Of a DNA stretch of 64,000 nt, positions 61,201-64,000 are shown in pieces. The translations under genes were made by a program, and so were the position numbers. The stretch spans positions 19,039,611 to 19,103,610 of the forward strand of contig OZ017801.1 in NCBI GenBank assembly GCA_963969395.1, read 5' to 3'. The stretch comes from Pseudoscleropodium purum. Lineage: Eukaryota; Streptophyta; Bryopsida; Hypnales; Brachytheciaceae. Position 1 is the first letter of the stretch. Each line of letters starts with the position of its first letter. A model generated the notes under the pieces. That model did not search any database, was not told the origin of the DNA, and worked only from the letters and a program-made list of their open reading frames with translations.

Positions 61201-62637
61201 AAATACTATGAATTCATGTCATAAAATCTACCTGCAAAAGAAGATATGATCGCAGGTGGCACCCTGCTGCCAAAGCCTCTACTCTATAGATCTTAGATAA
61301 TAGAACTATCCCCAACAGACTCTCTATTCCTAAACGACCAGAGTTACTCTTCTTCTCTTCTTCTTCTCATGAATCTCATCGTACCAAGACTAAATGTGGC
61401 AACATCCTCGTTGCCCTAAGTTGCTCCAAATTCATCGGATGCCAAGGACAACGCCTGCACAATTGGCGATGAAGTAGGCCTCCTGTGCAAATCAGTGGAT
61501 TCTTTCTTCAATTACCGGCTCGGAGAATGATGCCTTTGTTATGGATTCGCGATTGGAGGTGAGATTGGAGTCTTCACCTCCTTTGAGCTAGCGCAAGCAT
61601 TCCGTAGGCTCTTGTTCTTTGATTCAAGTATTACGTGATGTGTGCAAAGATCAGGTCGAACCGGGAATTTGTTGGCATGGGTTCTCTCTCTCTGGAATGA
61701 TTTCGTTGCTGTGCTTCCCATTGGGGGTGAGATTAGAATCATCAAGCCTTTTAAGCAAGCAAGCACAAGCATATGAATCCCGAAATATGACCCGCAGAGC
61801 TAGAATTAATCTGCAAGCTCTTTGAATTGGTTTTCTAGCATAATACAAGGATTCACTCGTCAGGCGCATGGTGGAATTCGATTGAACCTGCATATGGAGG
61901 AGATCGCTCTGTGTGGCGGGTGATGCTGAAATAGGGGCGTGAAGGGTTTGTTTGTGGTGGTGCTCGAGAGATCTCGTAGTGGGTAGGTTAGAGATGAGGC
62001 GGGTGGTATGGAATTTAGCGACCCGTCCAAGCACTTTGAGCATTGCGTGTTCTTGCCCAATTCTAGGTTTTTGGCAATCGCTGTGGACTATCGTCTTGCT
62101 ATTCGAGATGTTGATTCTCTTAAAAGTGAGAAACTCTTTGTTTTGTGACGAAGAATTGAAGTCACATAGCTGGTTTCAAATTTGTTGGACAATGTCATTG
62201 TGAGGCGACTCGAATTCGATATTATTCTGCTGATGTCCGTGCCGGGCTTGAAATGATTTTCGCTGTTTTTTCTTGCATTTTACTTGCTGTGCATTAGTAT
62301 TGGGCTTTCCACTGTTGCACTCCTGTCAAATAGATCACTGAACTAAAATAATGTAAGAACTAGTAATGTCTATAGTGATAGGCCCAAGGTGTGAGGAGTA
62401 GATTTCATGAATGTTGTGCGTGAATCTCAGAATTTATATTATAATATTGTAGATCTCGATTTTTTTCAACGCCTTCGTGGTGGGAATGCGGTTTATGCAG
62501 TTGTTCTCGTGTCTTGGCAAAAGCAGCTAAGTGGAGTGAGCACCAGGCTCAGAGCACCGTTCTTTGTGACCTGGTCAAGAAAGCCATGGTCCAGGCATGG
62601 CCTGTAGCACAGCCCGAGTAGACTTGCAAGCTTGACG
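61201..62637. promoter_or_regulatory. Upstream and leader region of the PLP3 gene
   Basis: Composition is balanced here, unlike 58-61 kb. Open frames on both strands at 61539-62203 have no conserved motifs. A GGTGAGATTGGAGTC stretch near 61557 and GGTGAGATTAGAATC near 61727 hint at a 170-bp duplication. Presumed promoter and 5' untranslated region. Confidence 0.4.
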
Positions 62638-63451
62638 ATGGAGCTCCTGGAATCTGCCATGCGAGGTAGAATTCAAATGGAAATCTCATGCATTACAAAT
62701 AGAGCTAATGCCGTACGCTCATGATTTCTGGTAGGGTTTTGGAAAATTAGGGTTTCGTGAAAGTGTCTTTGCGGAGGACGTTTCGCTGTCATCCGTCGAA
62801 ATGTGAAGACCGAGGTGGTTTTGCATTGAATGTCTTTTTACTCCGCATGTCTATGGTGATGGCATTGTGCAGGAGGTTTCCGTTTATGATTCTCTAAGCT
62901 CATGTTTCGCTCTAAACTGTGACATTAAAAAGAGATCTGAGTGTGGCATTTTTTTCCTGAAGGACGGCTCAACTTTCCTTTTCTGATTGCAGGATATGCT
63001 GACGCAATATATAAGGTCCAAGGGAGTCAACCAAAGCATGAGGAAGTAGACTTCGACGATCTTATGGATGCAAGTCCTCTTCGTTTTCTTGACACTGTCT
63101 ACATAAGAAAATGACATCACTCTCTCTCTCGTTTTATTTATACTTCTGGTTTGATCTTCTTCGTTTCAGGCCACTCTTGAGGATACATACTCTGTGTGAG
63201 CAGGACCCTGAGCTGGAAAGCTACATGCCGAGCGACTCAACGCCATGAAGGTTCGGCCTTTCACCTCACTTGCTACTGAAGCCTGTTTCTACAGTTTCAG
63301 ATTTGTGAATTGCGTGACTATTGCAGTAACACAATTCCATGATTTTAATATAAATGGTTCTTTTAACGTTGAGTGTAGGTGGGCTTGGAGCTTGTGTTGG
63401 GCAGAGAGAAGCAGAGAAGAGGCAACAGCAGGGATATGGTGAATACAGATT
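62638..63451 (+). CDS. PLP3: Phosducin-like protein 3 (thioredoxin-like), 5' exons, gene runs off to the right
   Basis: Exon 1 (62638-62665) reads MELLESAMR and ends in a split codon. Exon 2 (62993-63069) reads YADAIYKVQGSQ, then PKHEEVDFDDLMD. Exon 3 (63204-63250) reads DPELE then LHAERLNAMK, and exon 4 (63405-63451) reads REAEKRQQQGYGEYR. This order matches the N-terminal part of plant PLP3, with its EEVDLDELMD, DPELEKLHAER and GEYRE blocks that precede a thioredoxin-like domain. PLP3 helps fold tubulin with the CCT chaperonin and is needed for microtubule formation in Arabidopsis. Exon 2 to exon 3 uses a GC-AG intron (GCAAGT donor at 63070). One A is missing in the AAA run of the ELEK codon, shifting the frame by one. 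The thioredoxin part is not in the window; a possible next exon around 63585 (EQFLEQ-like) is uncertain. Confidence 0.78.
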
Positions 63452-64000
63452 GTAAGGCTCTTTCTATATTGATTACTGCGATCTGATCAGTTTGTGAAAT
63501 CCTTCTATAGGAGCTGACCCACCCATTTCCAGAGTATAGCTGCTCTCTTTCCAATAAGTGTTGATGAGGAGTGATTAATTGTAGAACAGTTTCTGGAGCA
63601 GTGGCACATTATGATTGGCTCCAAGACTCTCAATATTGCAACCAACTCTTGGTTGATTTTGCAACCAGCCCATGGTCAGAAATACAAAGGTCTATATGAC
63701 TAGAACAAGTTGTACAATACAGTTCACTTTAAGAATTCATAATAATTATATTTTGAGTCATAAAATTTTGGAAAATTTTACAATCCTTCCAAACTTTGTT
63801 TCTATATATGGAAAAAATTCTGTTGTCTAGATACACACACTCCACATATCCATAATTGCTTAAATGGGTGGGAATGGATTGGCTCCCTTAGTGAAGCACT
63901 TGAGTTTTTTGTGTAATAGAAGAGGATTGACAATTTTGGTAGTGATTCAACATGACCTTTGCGGCCACAAACTTTGAAACTTTGACACCCTGTAGGGGAT
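63452..64000. other. Probable PLP3 intron sequence to the window edge
   Basis: No recognisable thioredoxin-domain exon in this stretch. AACAGTTTCTGGAGCA after TTGTAG at about 63585 could encode the start of the family's E-x-x-FL-E-x-V segment, but the reading is weak. Confidence 0.35.

Noticed and set aside
1..64000. CRISPR arrays, bacterial operons, rRNA genes and organelle insertions
   Set aside because: No regularly spaced direct repeats with unique spacers, no ribosomal RNA sequence and no plastid or mitochondrial gene were seen; the spliced plant genes show nuclear DNA.

Overview
This is nuclear DNA from a land plant. The recognisable genes are plant-type and carry spliceosomal introns: a DUF1005 protein, the plant-specific FAd (24 kDa) subunit of mitochondrial ATP synthase, a type II metacaspase and a phosducin-like protein 3 (PLP3). 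The window is strongly AT-rich and gene-poor, with small islands of more balanced composition at about 8.5-12.5, 42.8-46.2, 49.4-56 and 61.2-63.5 kb. A seedless plant (moss, liverwort, fern or lycophyte) fits the gene features best, but I cannot name a species.

Layout. 1-1.0 kb: decayed CACTA (En/Spm) transposase, minus strand, interrupted by a complete GC-rich hAT-type MITE. 1.5-3.6 kb: a CACTA-type terminus, a tRNA-like SINE head and two giant foldback elements. About 5.3-5.8 kb: the C-terminal part of a decayed piggyBac transposase. 6.0-6.9 kb: the first of a series of TTAA-flanked, non-autonomous elements with piggyBac-like ends. Others lie near 12.7, 16.4, 25.0, 26.4, 29.5, 32.9, 35.2, 41.6 and 48.0 kb. 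9.2-10.9 kb: intact two-exon DUF1005 gene, minus strand, with a long GC-rich upstream region. 13-42 kb: AT-rich repeat desert with MITEs, minisatellites and simple repeats. 42.8-46.0 kb: FAd gene, minus strand, at least seven exons. 49.5-50.9 kb: an unrecognised charged protein, frame broken twice. 53.2-55.7 kb: four-exon type II metacaspase whose active-site motifs are intact but whose frame is shifted about five times. 58.3-61.2 kb: G-poor, A/C-rich strand-asymmetric stretch. 62.6 kb to the right edge: first exons of PLP3, running towards or past the window end.

The genes do not form a pathway; they are ordinary housekeeping or stress genes scattered among transposons. The most unusual signal is the coherent piggyBac picture: a transposase remnant plus several size classes of elements with CCCCTAAAG- or CCYTTGAACGC-type ends next to TTAA. 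A second theme is that the three plus-strand genes contain single-base indels while splice sites and key residues are kept. This looks either like very recent decay or like consensus errors in the assembly.
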